Shown in pieces: positions 62,730 to 64,000 of a DNA stretch of 64,000 bases (positions are counted from its first letter, which is position 1; each line of letters begins with the position of its first letter). Origin of the DNA: Viscum album (lineage: Eukaryota; Streptophyta; Magnoliopsida; Santalales; Viscaceae). The position numbers were made by a program, and so were the translations under genes. The notes under the pieces were generated by a model. That model was not told where the DNA came from, ran no database searches, and saw only the letters and a list, made by a program, of their open reading frames with translations. Location of the stretch: NCBI GenBank assembly GCA_963277665.1, contig OY728159.1:1017065343-1017129342 (forward strand), written 5' to 3'.

Positions 62730-62741
62730 TTTGTTGTAGTG
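62730..62741 (-). repeat. CACTA terminal inverted repeat, right
   Basis: tttgttgtagtg, the reverse complement of CACTACAACAAA. Confidence 0.95.
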
Positions 62742-62744
62742 TCA
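62742..62744 (+). repeat. Right target-site duplication of CACTA (TCA)
   Basis: TCA directly after the terminus, identical to 50164-50166. Confidence 0.92.
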
Positions 62745-63940
62745 TACTGTGTAAGGATCATTTGAATGTAAATACTATTATTTTAAGGATCTATAAGAAT
62801 ATTACTCAGCCACATAAAGGTAATTAAGGCACTATATAAAGGAATCTTTCCAGAAAAATATGTTGGATAAGGGTCAAGAATCCATTCTCATAACAAATTA
62901 AGATAATTCTATATCAAGGTAAGACTAAAGATATGGAGTAGTATAAGGGTACAAATAATGATTAAAACTAATATTTCCAAACAAAATAATCTTAACCTAA
63001 AATCAAAATCAATTCACGTTCCCATTATTGGATAAATCAAAAATATTCTCTCCAATGATCCATGTGTATATCATCATGTAAGGAAGAAGTTGAGGTTCAT
63101 AAAAAGTAATTGGTCACTGAATTTGAAGAAAATATCAAAGTTTCAGGATGTGTGTCCTTGAGACTCATGCATAAGGTGGATCTACTGCAAGCATGGTCTT
63201 GATAATATCTATAAATTAAGAACCATTCACTTGATATAGGGGTGATTATATGACATCTCAATTAAGTTGGCCTAATTTTTACGTCTTTATCTCTCCTATT
63301 TTAATATAATTTTCTAGTGATGTATTATTGTTGTTTTTAGTTGATCCAAGAATATTCCAAATAACCCATATTAATGCATTTGGTTCATATTTGATAAATA
63401 TGTTTTGTTCATCTCCAAGGAATGATATAAATTATTTATACATTAATATACTTCTTTATTTTTATGCATCCTAAATTATTCTTACCTTCTTTACTAGAAT
63501 GCATAAATAGTCCACTTAGATTCTCCTCATTACTCATGACTGTGAGTAGTGGACTGTTTTTTGGGTGATAGGATATTTCTAATCACTATGTTGGGTTTTA
63601 TTAGAGAATGAGGTGACCATTTCATCCCTATAATTAAGGAAAAACTACCAAGTGAGGGTAATAAATAAGGTTTTACTTTATTATATAGAAAACATGAGAT
63701 AAAATTTGGTAATAATTATTTTATGGGTAAGTGAGGGAATATCAAAGGATATTCTACTTACACTAAAAATGAATTTAAAACTGACCCAATTCAAACACTA
63801 TTTTTTCACACTGATCTTATTTAACAAGATAAAACACACCCAAAAAACTATTTTCTCTAGATAAACCATGATTCCCACATGTACTGCATTAATTAAAGTT
63901 CAAAATACTTTTTACTGAGGGCCTCATGACATGCCTCTCA
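62745..63940 (+). repeat. 3' LTR of Athila-like element, right part
   Basis: Continues the alignment with 27519-28707: 'gtaaggatcat', 'tgaatttgaagaaaatatca', 'aaggtggatctactgcaagc' and the terminal cctctca all have counterparts in the 5' LTR. Confidence 0.75.
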
Positions 63941-63944
63941 TCAT

Positions 63945-64000
63945 TGGGAGAACCTGGGCACATGCACCTGGGTACATGAACCTAGGTAAACTAAACCAAG
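63945..64000 (+). repeat. Flanking DNA with 14-bp imperfect repeats
   Basis: Units acctgggcacatgc, acctgggtacatga and acctaggtaaacta lie head to tail from 63954 to the window end. Confidence 0.6.

Larger units (their letters stand above)
50167..62741 (-). mobile_element. CACTA (En/Spm) DNA transposon, 12,575 bp
   Basis: Ends are CACTACAACAAA (50167-50178) and its reverse complement (62730-62741), flanked by TCA on both sides. It carries subterminal GC-rich repeats at each end, a TNP2-type transposase gene and a TnpA/Transposase_24-type gene, both on -. Genes therefore start from the 62.7-kb end. The unoccupied site in the sister LTR (27508-27540) confirms both boundaries. It also contains secondary insertions or relics at about 50660-53200 and 59200-61300. 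Confidence 0.95.
26019..63940 (+). mobile_element. Athila-like Ty3/gypsy retrotransposon, host of nested insertions
   Basis: The outer element is defined by two homologous direct repeats of 2,689 and 2,680 bp (the latter after excising the CACTA) and an Athila-type pol between them in the same orientation. The span is 37.9 kb. Removing the LARD plus TSD (11,675 bp) and CACTA plus TSD (12,578 bp) leaves about 13.7 kb, which also includes an antisense LINE ORF1 fragment. A convincing PBS and polypurine tract were not found, probably through decay. LTR-LTR divergence is visibly greater than between the LARD LTRs, consistent with its being the older insertion. Confidence 0.65.

Noticed and set aside
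62384..62761. Arg/Pro-rich 125-codon open frame on - (and the + strand frames over it)
   Set aside because: It is a by-product of the GC-rich minisatellite and runs past the transposon terminus into the TSD and flank, so it cannot be a transposon gene.

Overview
The window is repeat-dominated plant nuclear DNA. I find no host protein gene, tRNA, rRNA, CRISPR array or prokaryotic feature. Plant origin is shown by chromovirus-like and Athila-like Ty3/gypsy pol relics, a Ty1/copia relic, an initiator-Met primer-binding site, a CACTA (En/Spm) element with plant-type introns, and a LINE ORF1 of the plant DUF4283/zinc-knuckle type. An angiosperm, probably a eudicot, is my inference; the species cannot be named. 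Most coding relics are full of stops and frameshifts, and CpG is scarce outside the CACTA termini, as expected of old methylated heterochromatin.

Layout. 1-8444: a Ty3/gypsy element on + whose 5' LTR is cut by the window edge, with PBS, decayed gag-pol and 3' LTR. 8445-13786: a second gypsy relic (integrase and pol C-terminus) and probably its 3' LTR. 13787-18029: AT-rich, nothing recognised. 18030-22100: Ty1/copia relic on -. 22260-25240: two tandem arrays, a diverged ~140-bp family and a 30-bp minisatellite that keeps its register. 26019-63940: one large nested structure.

The nest. Two ~2.68-kb LTRs (26019-28707; 48683-50166 continued at 62745-63940) enclose an Athila-like pol on +. Three things lie inside it. 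First, a complete non-coding LARD (29182-40851) with 4.7-kb LTRs, PBS, polypurine tract and a perfect 5-bp target duplication GTATT. Second, an antisense LINE ORF1 relic (about 46900-48660). Third, a 12,575-bp CACTA transposon (50167-62741) with 12-bp TIRs and TSD TCA, sitting in the 3' LTR. The intact 5' LTR preserves the matching empty site. Subtracting LARD and CACTA leaves about 13.7 kb, reasonable for an Athila element carrying a LINE fragment.

Gene content. The only well-preserved genes belong to the CACTA: a three-exon TNP2-type transposase gene, broken by three stops in its DUF4216 exon, and a seven-exon TnpA/Transposase_24-type gene whose reading frame is fully open (426 codons). They probably act on the CpG-rich palindromic subterminal arrays at the two ends of the element. 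Less expected signals include a ~190-bp register inside the LARD LTRs, a Pol III-type tRNA-like unit in the LARD interior, an exact 100-bp tandem duplication in the Athila RT, and a LINE ORF1 with no ORF2.
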